From the NCBI GenBank assembly GCA_029940245.1, contig JAOZRF010000050.1, positions 1 to 11,370 of the forward strand: a DNA stretch of 11,370 bases, read 5' to 3'. The position numbers were made by a program, and so were the translations under genes. Position 1 is the first letter of the stretch. The number at the start of each line of letters is the position of its first letter. Below, in pieces: positions 1 to 7,348 of the stretch. The notes beneath the pieces were generated by a model. The model worked only from the letters and a program-made list of their open reading frames with translations. It was not told where the DNA came from and made no database searches. The stretch is from Desulfobacula sp. (GTDB lineage: Bacteria; Desulfobacterota; Desulfobacteria; Desulfobacterales; Desulfobacteraceae).

Positions 1-123
1 AATTTCCTGGTAGTTTAATTTCCCGGCCTGGATTACAATTTCATCTATTGAGTTCATTCCATCTGAGATAGTCGAAGAGTGCAGGTGATAATCTCCGGAT
101 ATTTTGTTATTTATTATTTTCAT
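1..123 (-). CDS. PHP-domain protein, N-terminal fragment (cut by left edge)
   Basis: The minus strand reads an uninterrupted 41-codon frame from an ATG at 121-123 to the window edge. Residues 11-15 are DYHLH, followed by SSTISDGMNSIDEIV. This is the first motif of PHP (polymerase and histidinol phosphatase) domains: an H-x-H metal-ligand pair, then S-D-G and an acidic helix. Such proteins are usually metal-dependent phosphoesterases or hydrolases, and the H-x-H so near the N-terminus suits a stand-alone PHP protein. The substrate cannot be told from 41 residues. It follows the aminotransferase gene on the same strand after 110 bp, so it may be read from the same transcript or from the weak promoter candidate in that gap. 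Only a weak ribosome-binding site is visible. Confidence 0.75.
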   Translation of the reverse strand, partial: MKIINNKISGDYHLHSSTISDGMNSIDEIVIQAGKLNYQEI

Positions 124-189
124 ATTTAATTAATATGTCCCCCAAACTACACATAGTTGTCAGAAATCTTCAATTTTCAGGATCATAAA

Positions 190-217
190 AATATAGTCAC
201 CATCCTTGCTTTTGCAA
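190..217 (-). promoter_or_regulatory. weak candidate promoter for the PHP gene
   Basis: On the minus strand, TTGCAA (212-217) and TATATT (190-195) lie 16 bp apart in the 110-bp gap between the aminotransferase and the PHP gene. The -10 box matches the consensus at 5 of 6 positions and the -35 at 4 of 6. In AT-rich DNA such matches arise often by chance, so this is a suggestion only. Confidence 0.25.
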
Positions 218-233
218 TCAGAAAATTACTTAT

Positions 234-1568
234 TTAAAAATCACTGAAAAATTCAATAAACGAAGATTTGATGGCCTGGACAAGCATCTCCATCTCATCA
301 TCCCCGATGATATAGGGAGGTGCTATTACAAGGGCATCACCATTAACCCCTGCAAGCCCGGTTGCTTTATAAGTAATATATCCTTTTTCAAAAAGCCTGT
401 CCCAGATACCTTCCACAGTCTTTAGGGAGCGGCTGAACGGCATTCTGGTCTTTTTGTCTTTCACAATCTCAATGCCCCATAAAAATCCTTTTCCCCTGAT
501 ATCCCCTACCTGGGCCAGGGGCAGTAAATGTTTTTTAAGTAAGCTTCCTAATTTTTCACCCTTTGTTTTCACCCTTTGAACCAGCTTTTCCTGTTCAAGG
601 ATTTCAATTAAAGCAAGTCCTGCGGCAGCAGCAACCGGGTGGTGGGAAAAGGTTCCTCCATGCATGAAAACACCGGAGTTGTCTTTTATGGTGTTAAAAT
701 GAGTCTCTTTAACGCCAAAGGCTGAAAGAGCCATGACCCCACCGGCAAGCCCTTTGCCAAGGGTCACTATATCCGGGACGATATCTGTATGATTATAGGC
801 AAACCATTCACCTGTTCTTCCCATGCCGCACATGACCTCGTCAAGGATAAGAAGGACATTGTGGTGGTTGCATATTTCTCGAATTTTGTTTAAATACTCT
901 TTTGGCGGGAAACAGGCAGCAAGCGTAGCCCCTGGAACAGTCTCTGCAATAAATGCAGATATTGTTTCAGGACCTGCGTTTTCAATCATTTCATCTAAAG
1001 CCATGGCACATCTAAGGGAGCAGGAAGGATATTCAAGACCAAAGGAGCATCTGTAGCAATAGGGGGCAGGGATGTGCAGGTTCTCTTTTAATAAAGGGGT
1101 GAAGTGAGTTTTAAAACTTGTTCTTCCCATGGCTGCAAGGGAGCCCATGGTTAACCCGTGGTATGACTTCCATCTTCCGATCAAACGGTATCTTGTTTCA
1201 TTGCCATTTTCAATATGTATCTGCCGTGCAAGTTTTATTGCAGCCTCGTTTGCTTCCGAACCCCCGGAAAAAAAGTAAAATCTGTTGATGTCACCCGGTG
1301 CTTTTTCAGCAAGGCTGGTTGCAAGCATTTCAACCGGTCTAGTTGTAAACATGGTGGGATGGATATAGTCATGGGATAGAATCTGGTTGTAAATTGCCTT
1401 TGCAATTTTTTTACGCCCGTGACCTGCATTAACCACAACGGCACCACCGCTGGCATCCATGTATCGTTTTTTGTTCTCGTCCTCAATATACATGCCAAGG
1501 GCGGATTCAGCCACAGGCAGGCGGGTATCTAATCTTCTTGGAAAAACGTTTCCTGGAATTTCTAACAT
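234..1568 (-). CDS. class III PLP aminotransferase, probable beta-amino-acid or acyl-CoA beta-transaminase
   Basis: This 444-residue protein has the full fold-type I class III (omega/beta) aminotransferase pattern. It shows SGGSEA at 101-106 (PLP phosphate site), YHG at 136-138, ILDEV with Asp243 (pyridine nitrogen) followed by GMGRTGEW, and TLGKG with the Schiff-base lysine Lys272. GGTFSHHP follows further on. A C-x2-C-x8-C-x3-C cluster (Cys171, 174, 183, 187) sits in the middle. The family moves omega- or beta-amino groups onto pyruvate or 2-oxoglutarate. The gene lies 25 bp behind a BKACE-family gene on the same strand; an AAAAGG ribosome site precedes the ATG. Together they suggest that this enzyme makes the beta-keto acid that the BKACE enzyme cleaves. 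It could be related to Kat, the acyl-CoA beta-transaminase of lysine fermentation, or to N6-acetyl-beta-lysine transaminase (EC 2.6.1.65). The family call is firm; the substrate is inference. Confidence 0.9.
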   Translation of the reverse strand: MLEIPGNVFPRRLDTRLPVAESALGMYIEDENKKRYMDASGGAVVVNAGHGRKKIAKAIYNQILSHDYIHPTMFTTRPVEMLATSLAEKAPGDINRFYFFSGGSEANEAAIKLARQIHIENGNETRYRLIGRWKSYHGLTMGSLAAMGRTSFKTHFTPLLKENLHIPAPYCYRCSFGLEYPSCSLRCAMALDEMIENAGPETISAFIAETVPGATLAACFPPKEYLNKIREICNHHNVLLILDEVMCGMGRTGEWFAYNHTDIVPDIVTLGKGLAGGVMALSAFGVKETHFNTIKDNSGVFMHGGTFSHHPVAAAAGLALIEILEQEKLVQRVKTKGEKLGSLLKKHLLPLAQVGDIRGKGFLWGIEIVKDKKTRMPFSRSLKTVEGIWDRLFEKGYITYKATGLAGVNGDALVIAPPYIIGDDEMEMLVQAIKSSFIEFFSDF

Positions 1569-1593
1569 TTTTCTGCCTTTTAATTTATTTTTT

Positions 1594-2406
1594 TCAGGTT
1601 AGGCCAAGGATTTTCCTTGCTTCATCAGGTGATGCTATTTTTCTGTCCATTGCATTACTCATCTTGACAATGCGTTTTACAAGCTGTTCATTGGATGCTA
1701 ATTCTCCCTTGCGAAAATAGATACAATCTTCCAGGCCGACCCGTGCATGACCGCCCATGGCAATGGCATGGGTACACATGGGTAGTTGACAGGCTCCTAT
1801 TCCTGCCACGGTCCAGGTCGCTTCCCTGGGGATTGTATTCTTAAGATATACCAGGTTTTCTATTGTCGCCGGTATGGCACCCTTTAAGCCCATGACAAAA
1901 TCAAAATGCAAAGGGTGGCGCATAAGGCCCTGGTCTGCCAGGTCAAGGGCATTTTGAATCATGCTGACATCAAAAACTTCTATTTCAGGCTTGATGCCAT
2001 AGGTTTGCATATCCTTTGTCAGGGCATGGATAAGATCAGGGCTGTTTGCATAGACGAATGAAGGAAAATTTACAGAACCTGTTGTTAAGCTTGCCATTTC
2101 CGGTTTCAATGACAGCCTTTCACTTCTTTTTTCATACTCCATGCCAGCTCTTCCGCCCGTGGAAATCTGGATGATCAGATTTGTTTCCCGGCTTAGACCT
2201 TGATATATTTCCTTAAAAATCTGAAAATCTGTTGATGCTGTTTCATCAACCGGGTCGCGTGCATGGACGTGGATAATAGATGCACCGGCCTTTTCACATA
2301 GAATTCCTGTCTGAATTATTTCATCGGGTTTTATGGGCACGTTTGGATTATTTTTTTTTGTTGGAATAGAGCCTGTTGGTGCAATGGTGATAATTAATTT
2401 TTCCAT
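1594..2406 (-). CDS. beta-keto acid cleavage enzyme (BKACE/DUF849 family, Kce-like)
   Basis: This 270-residue protein fits the BKACE (DUF849) TIM-barrel family in length and motifs. These Zn enzymes condense a beta-keto acid with acetyl-CoA and release acetoacetate and a shortened acyl-CoA. The N-terminus reads TGSIPTKKNNPNVPIKPDE. His46 and His48 (IIHVHARD) and Glu226 (VGLEDCIYF) match the zinc ligands of Kce, 3-keto-5-aminohexanoate cleavage enzyme. Arg222 and Asp227 match its catalytic residues, and QISTGG (80-85) and the Pro-Glu-Met region (102-104) are also conserved. Position 14, glutamate in Kce as I recall its sequence, is isoleucine here, which argues against the amino-substrate of true Kce. 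It is the first gene of a minus-strand unit with the aminotransferase. AAAGG lies about 6 bases before the ATG, and a promoter with a flanking dyad lies upstream. The family is secure; the substrate is not. Confidence 0.88.
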   Translation of the reverse strand: MEKLIITIAPTGSIPTKKNNPNVPIKPDEIIQTGILCEKAGASIIHVHARDPVDETASTDFQIFKEIYQGLSRETNLIIQISTGGRAGMEYEKRSERLSLKPEMASLTTGSVNFPSFVYANSPDLIHALTKDMQTYGIKPEIEVFDVSMIQNALDLADQGLMRHPLHFDFVMGLKGAIPATIENLVYLKNTIPREATWTVAGIGACQLPMCTHAIAMGGHARVGLEDCIYFRKGELASNEQLVKRIVKMSNAMDRKIASPDEARKILGLT

Positions 2407-2451
2407 GCCGACCTTTAGTTTGATAAGCTGTTTATAAATATAAAAAAAATA

Positions 2452-2518
2452 TTGTTTTTGACAAACAAGGTTATTTTGTGGTGCTATATTAAATCCTACT
2501 CAGATTTGTCAATAACAA
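2452..2518. repeat. 14-bp inverted repeat (13/14), 39-bp spacer; possible operator
   Basis: The left arm at 2452-2465 reads TTGTTTTTGACAAA and the right arm at 2505-2518 reads TTTGTCAATAACAA. The arms are reverse complements except for one base, with a perfect 8-bp TTGACAAA/TTTGTCAA core. The right arm overlaps the -35 box of the candidate BKACE promoter and the left arm falls just after its expected start site. This is the geometry of a repressor that binds both sides of a promoter. No regulator gene lies beside it in the window. The arms are AT-rich, so chance cannot be excluded. Confidence 0.4.
2483..2512 (-). promoter_or_regulatory. candidate sigma-70-type promoter for the BKACE-aminotransferase unit
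   Basis: The minus strand has a perfect TTGACA -35 box (2507-2512) and TATAGC (2483-2488) after an 18-bp spacer. Transcription would start near 2475 and leave a leader of about 70 bases before the BKACE ATG at 2406. The -10 box lacks the final T of the consensus, so the promoter would be weak without an activator. Confidence 0.35.
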
Positions 2519-2792
2519 ACTTGAGTATTCCAGGGTTATAAAAAATTTGTTCATTTCATTGTGTCTGGTTATATATAATTTAATACTTCTTTACACAAAT
2601 TCTAAACATTGATACGGATTGGAAGCTCAAAATTACAAACCGTTTCCGGTAGGATAAAGCATCGCGTTACTTCATTGAAGGATGTAACCGAATACAGGTC
2701 TGTCGGAATAAAAAAAACTATTGGCTGATCATGATAAAACTATGGCACTTTTTCCCATCTGAAAACGACCGAATGACAAGGCGTGATTAATA

Positions 2793-3638
2793 ATGACTCA
2801 TGATACGATTGAGACTTTTAAAGGTGGAACAATTCAACATGGCAAGTGTAATGATCGTATATATTTAATCAAATTAGCATCAGATCCATCAACGACCTAC
2901 CCACGTGACCTTATTGATTTGGCAAAGGACAACAATTATTCAAAAATATTTGCGAAGGTGCCGGAGCACTTAGTCGCTATATTTGCAGAAGCGGGTTATG
3001 TGAAGGAAGCTCTAATCCCGTCTTTTTTTTCAGGAAAAGAAGCAGTTGTATTTATGAGTTTTTTTTTAAAAGCTGAACGAATGGCAGAGGTTAACGTTTC
3101 TGATATAGAAAATGTGATGGATATTGTCCGACAGCGAAATGAAACAGAAAATTTGAAGCTTCTCGATAAAAGATTTTCTCTACGTAAGTGCAATAAGACG
3201 GATATACCCTTTTTGGCAGAAACCTACAAAAAGGTATTTGCCTCATACCCTTTTCCTATTAATGACCCTGCATATCTGGCAGGAACAATGGATTCACATG
3301 TTGATTATTTTGCTATTGAAGCGGATGGAAAAATCATCAGTGCCTCCTCCGCAGAAAAGGATTTGGATAACAAAAATGCAGAACTGACTGATTTTGCAAC
3401 ACTTCCCGAATGGCGAGGAAATGGTTTTGCTCAGCTTCTTCTTGCTCAAATGGAATGTGATATAAAAAAACAAAAGATAAAAACCGCATACACAATTGCT
3501 CGGGCGATATCCCCAAATATGAATATCCCTTTTAAAAAATCAGGTTATTATTTCTGTGGGAGACTGAAAAACAACACGAATATTTCTGGTAGAATAGAGA
3601 GCATGAATGTTTGGTATAAATCAATAAACGACGGCTAA
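2793..3638 (+). CDS. ablB: beta-lysine N6-acetyltransferase
   Basis: This 281-residue protein looks like AblB (YodP-type), which acetylates the 6-amino group of beta-lysine with acetyl-CoA to make N6-acetyl-beta-lysine. That product is a compatible solute known from methanogens and some bacteria. The N-terminal part has the family's signature start, IQHGKCNDRIYLIKL (14-28), then YSKIFAKVP (49-57) and GYVKEALIPSFFSGKE (68-83). A GNAT domain fills residues 130-275, with the acetyl-CoA loop RGNGFA at 208-213. AAGG at 2778-2781 lies 11 bases before the ATG. The usual neighbour ablA (lysine 2,3-aminomutase) is not in the window. Instead the gene diverges from a BKACE-aminotransferase pair that could degrade the product. 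Two long T tracts (8 and 9 bases) lie within it at 3023-3067. The call rests on overall resemblance and length. Confidence 0.8.
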   Translation: MTHDTIETFKGGTIQHGKCNDRIYLIKLASDPSTTYPRDLIDLAKDNNYSKIFAKVPEHLVAIFAEAGYVKEALIPSFFSGKEAVVFMSFFLKAERMAEVNVSDIENVMDIVRQRNETENLKLLDKRFSLRKCNKTDIPFLAETYKKVFASYPFPINDPAYLAGTMDSHVDYFAIEADGKIISASSAEKDLDNKNAELTDFATLPEWRGNGFAQLLLAQMECDIKKQKIKTAYTIARAISPNMNIPFKKSGYYFCGRLKNNTNISGRIESMNVWYKSINDG

Positions 3639-3659
3639 AATTGGCCATAAGAAGGTGAT

Positions 3660-3701
3660 ATGAGAATAATAAACAACGAAATACATAGCGTTACACTATA
3701 G
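3660..3701 (+). CDS. 13-codon mini-ORF (leader peptide or relic of a gene start)
   Basis: An ATG at 3660 follows a strong AAGAAGG ribosome site (3649-3655) and opens the frame MRIINNEIHSVTL, ending in TAG at 3699-3701. The stop is 9 bases before the ZIP transporter ATG, whose own ribosome site is weak. Translation of the mini-ORF could therefore feed ribosomes to the transporter. Its first eight codons match the first eight of the PHP gene at the left edge at 21 of 24 bases (MRIINNEI against MKIINNKI). It may instead be the leftover start of a deleted PHP-like gene. Neither role is proven. Confidence 0.3.
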   Translation: MRIINNEIHSVTL

Positions 3702-3710
3702 AGACCAGAA

Positions 3711-4526
3711 ATGATTGATTTCTTACAACAATACAATCCAGTAACACAGGCGTTTATAGCTACCCTTTTTACATGGGGAGTAACTGCTGCTGGTGCTGCA
3801 CTGGTGTTATTTTCAAAGACAATAAATCAAAAATTTATGGATTCTATGCTTGGTTTTGCTGCAGGAGTGATGATAGCTGCAAGTTTTTGGTCTCTTCTTT
3901 CGCCTGGGATTGAGATGGCTGAACAATTGGGGCAGATTCCATGGCTAAGTGCAGTTATTGGATTTATGGGTGGTGGGATTTTTATGCGGGTAATTGATAA
4001 ATTTTTGCCTCACATTCATCCAGGCCTGAGTATTGATAAAACAGAAGGTATAAAAACATCATGGCAGCGAAGCACGCTTCTTGTGCTTGCCATAACCCTT
4101 CATAATATACCTGAAGGGCTAGCGGTAGGTGTTGCCTTTGGAGCTGTTGGAGCCGGTCTTCCTTCGGCTACCATAGGAGGAGCTATCGCTTTAGCTATTG
4201 GTATCGGTATTCAGAATTTTCCAGAGGGGACTGCTGTGTCGATGCCATTGAGAAGAGAGGGGATGTCCAAAGGAAAAAGTTTCTTTATGGGGCAAGCGTC
4301 CGGTGTGGTGGAGCCCATTGCGGGTGTAATCGGTGCACTATTTGTTATGAAAATGCAAAACGTTTTACCGTATGCCTTATGTTTTGCTGCTGGTGCAATG
4401 ATTTTCGTAGTTGTGGAAGAACTCATCCCTGAATCTCAAAGGGAATATGAAAATATCGACACAGTAACAATGGCAACAATGGTTGGATTTTCAGTAATGA
4501 TGATTCTGGATGTTGCCTTGGGATAG
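3711..4526 (+). CDS. ZIP-family divalent metal transporter (ZupT/GufA-like)
   Basis: This 271-residue inner-membrane protein has about eight hydrophobic segments and the two ZIP signature helices. The first carries HNIPEG (His131, Asn132, Pro134, Glu135) and the second QNFPEG (Gln168, Asn169, Pro171, Glu172). These form the binuclear metal site that brings Zn2+, Fe2+ or Mn2+ into the cytoplasm. The loop after the third segment has PHIHPG (100-105), a short histidine-containing stretch like the variable metal loop of ZIPs. VVEELIPES near 234-242 is typical of the GufA/ZupT branch. The length is normal. Only a poor ribosome site precedes the ATG, and a well-primed mini-ORF ends 9 bases upstream, so coupled translation is possible. 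It follows ablB by 72 bp and may share its transcript, without obvious functional link. The metal cannot be chosen from sequence. Confidence 0.9.
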   Translation: MIDFLQQYNPVTQAFIATLFTWGVTAAGAALVLFSKTINQKFMDSMLGFAAGVMIAASFWSLLSPGIEMAEQLGQIPWLSAVIGFMGGGIFMRVIDKFLPHIHPGLSIDKTEGIKTSWQRSTLLVLAITLHNIPEGLAVGVAFGAVGAGLPSATIGGAIALAIGIGIQNFPEGTAVSMPLRREGMSKGKSFFMGQASGVVEPIAGVIGALFVMKMQNVLPYALCFAAGAMIFVVVEELIPESQREYENIDTVTMATMVGFSVMMILDVALG

Positions 4527-4695
4527 ACTTATAAAAATTGATGCGTTAAATGACATCTAAGTTGATTGGAAATGAACACGCAGGCTTAAAAAAGTAAAAA
4601 TTTTGTTAATGCACTGCCTTTATTTTTCAAAAAAAAAGTGTAAAGTATGGATAATACCAATTAGAAAAAACAAACACCTCATAAGGATATTCAAA

Positions 4696-5262
4696 ATGGA
4701 ACGATGCGGATGGGTAACTGATGACCCGATTTATATAAAATACCATGATGAAGAATGGGGCGTACCAGTTCATGATGATAAAAAACTCTTTGAATTTATA
4801 ATTTTGGAGGGCGCCCAGGCAGGGCTGTCATGGCTGACTATTCTAAAAAGACGGCCTGGATATAGAAAAGCATTTGCCAATTTTAATGTTAAAAAAGTGG
4901 CAAGATTTACGCCTGAAAAAATTGAAAAACTCCTTTTGGACCCGGGCATTATCCGCAACAGGCTCAAAGTCAATGCCGCTGTTACAAATGCAAGGGCATT
5001 CATTAAAATTCAGGAAGAGTTCGGATCTTTTGACAAATACTCCTGGCAATTTGTCAATGGAAAGCCCAAAATCAATCATTACAATTCTTTAGACCAGGTG
5101 CCGGCAACTACAAGGGAATCTGATGCCTTTTCAAAGGATCTTAAGCAGAGAGGATTCAAATTTGTGGGTTCAACCATTATCTACGCCCATATGCAGGCAG
5201 TGGGCATGGTCAATGACCATCTTGTCTCCTGTTTCAGGTATAAAGAGGTGATAAAGGAATAA
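4696..5262 (+). CDS. tag: DNA-3-methyladenine glycosylase I
   Basis: This protein removes 3-methyladenine from alkylated DNA as the first step of base excision repair. With the start at 4696 it has 188 residues, close to the E. coli enzyme. It keeps all four zinc-snap ligands at the same numbers, Cys4, His17, His175 and Cys179, and Glu38 in the base pocket (ILEGAQAGLSW). The frame stays open upstream to an ATG at 4603, but those 31 extra residues are lysine-rich and unlike the family. The 4696 ATG has AAGGA at 4683-4687 with good spacing and starts directly with MERCGW, the family N-terminus. It lies 170 bp after the ZIP gene and 30 bp before nnr, so it may head the tag-nnr-tsaE-lysC run. The upstream gap shows no certain promoter or terminator. 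Confidence 0.95.
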   Translation: MERCGWVTDDPIYIKYHDEEWGVPVHDDKKLFEFIILEGAQAGLSWLTILKRRPGYRKAFANFNVKKVARFTPEKIEKLLLDPGIIRNRLKVNAAVTNARAFIKIQEEFGSFDKYSWQFVNGKPKINHYNSLDQVPATTRESDAFSKDLKQRGFKFVGSTIIYAHMQAVGMVNDHLVSCFRYKEVIKE

Positions 5263-5292
5263 TGCATAAAAACGATTTAAGGGAGGAATAAC

Positions 5293-6858
5293 ATGTTTCT
5301 TGTTACAGCGAATCAAATACAGGATATGGACAAACAGACCATAGAATCTTTTGGTATCCCCGGGCTTGTTTTAATGGAAAATGCTGGAAGGGGAGCATTT
5401 GACGTGCTGCTCAACAAATTTAAAAATATTAAAATAAAAAAAATTGCCGTGATAGCCGGCCGGGGCAACAATGGCGGGGATGGATTTGTCATTGCAAGAT
5501 ATTTGATGGAACAAGGAATCCATGTTACCATTTTTTTATTGTCCTTAAAACAAAAGGTGACAGGTGATGCAAAAATCAATATGGCCCTTGTCCAAAAATT
5601 ATGCGACCGGTCCCACACCTGTTCTATCATTGAAATCCCGGATGCTGATACATTCAAGAAACAAAAAGACCATATTCTCCTTCATGATCTTTTCATTGAT
5701 GCTATTTTGGGAACCGGACTTAATTCAGATGTAAGGGGATTTTTCAGGGACGTCATTGAATTGATCAATTCTTCCCAGGGACCTGTTTTTTCAGTGGATA
5801 TCCCTTCCGGCCTTAATTCGGATACAGGGCAGCCCATGGGTGTTGCAGTAAAAGCGGATGCAACTGCCACCTTTGCTTTTGCCAAGGCCGGTAATATCAT
5901 CTATCCGGGGAATATTTACACGGGTGACCTTGAAGTTATTGATATCGGTATTCCAAAATTTATTGCCCGGGAAAAAGGGATTAAACTTTTTATGATTGAA
6001 AAAAAGGACATCGCCGTCTGTTTTGTCCCTAGAAAATTCCAAAGTCATAAAGGCAGTTACGGCCATTTACTGGTTATTGCAGGGTCAACCGGAAAGACTG
6101 GAGCTGCTTCACTTTGTGCCAATGCAGCCATGCGGTGCGGAACAGGTCTGGTCACCCTGGGCATTGCCAAAAGTCTCAACAAAAGCATTGAACCCCAGGT
6201 CATTGAACCCATGACCCATCCATTACCTGAAAAAACCAAAGGATTTTTATCAGATAATTGTTTTGAACAGATTCTCAGCCTTTTAAAAAACAAACAAGCC
6301 CTTGCCCTGGGGCCGGGTATCGGCACCCATGAGGCCACAAAAAAACTTGTCTCCAACCTCATTGAAAAAAGTGAGGTGCCTATGATTATTGATGCGGATG
6401 CAATCAATTGTATAGCTCAAAATACCAATATTCTGAAAAAGAAAAGAGCATCGGCTATCTTAACCCCCCATCCAGGTGAAATGGCAAGACTTTGTGATAT
6501 GACACCCAAAGATATTCAGGCAGACAGGTTAGGTATTGCCTCACAATTTGCAAAAGCCCATGATGTTATTATCGTCTTAAAAGGCGCCCAGACCATTGTC
6601 AGCCTTCCCGATGGAAGATCCTATATTTGTCCAACGGGCAATCCGGGAATGGCTTCCGGCGGCATGGGAGATGTATTAACAGGGTTGATTGCCGGTTTTT
6701 GCGCCCAGGGATTTTCCCCTGAAAATGCAAGTCTTGCAGGGGTTTTCATCCATGGCCTCTGCGCTGACCGGCTTGCCCGGGATATGGGTGCCTTTGGTTT
6801 TGTAGCCAGTGACATAATCCAGATAATACCCAAAACCATTCATCACGATCTATTATGA
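5293..6858 (+). CDS. nnr: bifunctional NAD(P)HX epimerase / ADP-dependent NAD(P)HX dehydratase
   Basis: This 521-residue fusion repairs hydrated NADH and NADPH. The N-terminal YjeF_N domain (about 1-215) epimerises the R and S forms of NAD(P)HX. It shows [27 protein letters not shown] sequence at the start and the nucleotide loop NNGGDG at 59-64. The C-terminal ribokinase-like dehydratase domain (about 245-515) uses ADP to dehydrate S-NAD(P)HX. It shows [17 protein letters not shown] from Gly254, TPHPGE at 391-396, and the GGMGD motif whose Asp460 is the expected catalytic residue. Length and domain order are those of the usual bacterial fusion. GGGAGG at 5281-5286 is an excellent ribosome site. 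The stop overlaps the tsaE start as ATGA, so the two are translationally coupled; this pairing is common in bacteria. Confidence 0.96.
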   Translation: MFLVTANQIQDMDKQTIESFGIPGLVLMENAGRGAFDVLLNKFKNIKIKKIAVIAGRGNNGGDGFVIARYLMEQGIHVTIFLLSLKQKVTGDAKINMALVQKLCDRSHTCSIIEIPDADTFKKQKDHILLHDLFIDAILGTGLNSDVRGFFRDVIELINSSQGPVFSVDIPSGLNSDTGQPMGVAVKADATATFAFAKAGNIIYPGNIYTGDLEVIDIGIPKFIAREKGIKLFMIEKKDIAVCFVPRKFQSHKGSYGHLLVIAGSTGKTGAASLCANAAMRCGTGLVTLGIAKSLNKSIEPQVIEPMTHPLPEKTKGFLSDNCFEQILSLLKNKQALALGPGIGTHEATKKLVSNLIEKSEVPMIIDADAINCIAQNTNILKKKRASAILTPHPGEMARLCDMTPKDIQADRLGIASQFAKAHDVIIVLKGAQTIVSLPDGRSYICPTGNPGMASGGMGDVLTGLIAGFCAQGFSPENASLAGVFIHGLCADRLARDMGAFGFVASDIIQIIPKTIHHDLL

Positions 6859-7319
6859 AAATCCTGAAATCAAAGCGTTCAGAACAGACCCTGCATCTGG
6901 GTGAACAAATGGGCAAAAATATCTCAAAGGGAACCTGCATTGCCCTTAACGGAGAATTGGGTGCCGGCAAGACAACCTTTGTCCAGGGATTTGCAAAAGG
7001 AATGGGGGTATCTGAAAAATATTATATCACAAGCCCCACCTATAATATCATCAATGAATATCCGGCAGGTGCACTGACTCTGTGTCATCTTGATCTTTAC
7101 AGGTTAGAATCTGAAGAGGAGCTTGAGACAATAGGGTTTGAGGATCTAATTGATGACACCCATGTCATTATTGTTGAATGGCCCCAAATTCTTAAAAATA
7201 TTTTTTTTAATTTTGAAATTGAAATCAATTTTAAATTTGATGAACACTATAACAGAGAAATCTGCATTTTCCCTTCTGGACAAACTGGATCAAATCTGTT
7301 AAGCAAGTTAGCTTTATAA
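6855..7319 (+). CDS. tsaE: tRNA t6A37 threonylcarbamoyltransferase complex ATPase subunit
   Basis: TsaE is the small cytoplasmic ATPase that works with TsaB and TsaD to place threonylcarbamoyl on A37 of ANN-reading tRNAs. The 154-residue protein has a Walker A loop GELGAGKTT at 33-41, [10 protein letters not shown] in the switch region, HLDLYRL with His78 and Asp80, and VEWP with Glu108 and Trp109. All are family hallmarks and the length is normal. Its ATG lies inside the end of nnr with a 4-base overlap and no clear ribosome site of its own, so it probably depends on translation of nnr. The last 40 codons are unusually AT-rich (about 7190-7250), which looks like drift in a loosely conserved C-terminus. 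Confidence 0.95.
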   Translation: MKILKSKRSEQTLHLGEQMGKNISKGTCIALNGELGAGKTTFVQGFAKGMGVSEKYYITSPTYNIINEYPAGALTLCHLDLYRLESEEELETIGFEDLIDDTHVIIVEWPQILKNIFFNFEIEINFKFDEHYNREICIFPSGQTGSNLLSKLAL

Positions 7320-7348
7320 ATATAATATTTACCCATACCGGAGTTGTT

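Larger units (their letters stand above)
2407..2792. other. 386-bp intergenic region between divergent BKACE gene and ablB
   Basis: No coding frame here looks like a gene: the longest plus-strand stretch, about 2606-2730, is open for some 40 codons with no recognisable motif. The left half holds a minus-strand promoter candidate and a 14-bp inverted repeat, described separately. The right half (about 2600-2792) would hold the ablB promoter, but no convincing -35/-10 pair stands out. No sigma-54 site was accepted and no known riboswitch was recognised. There is no remnant of ablA that I can see. Confidence 0.6.

Noticed and set aside
2606..2730. About 40 open codons upstream of ablB as a remnant of ablA or a small gene.
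   Set aside because: No start with a ribosome site and no recognisable aminomutase sequence.
2741..2760. TGGCACTTTTTCCCAT as a sigma-54 promoter for ablB.
   Set aside because: The -24 half fits, but the required GC of the -12 element is absent.
3023..3071. T8 and T9 tracts in ablB, the second followed by AAAA to form a T-TTA-AAA slippery heptamer in frame; possible phase variation or frameshifting.
   Set aside because: Similar homopolymers occur elsewhere (for example a 9-base tract near 2350 in the BKACE gene), the full frame is intact, and no useful alternative-frame product or downstream stimulatory structure was seen.
4603..4695. Upstream ATG giving tag a 31-residue N-terminal extension.
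   Set aside because: The extension is not family-like; the ATG at 4696 has a good ribosome site and restores the E. coli zinc-ligand numbering.
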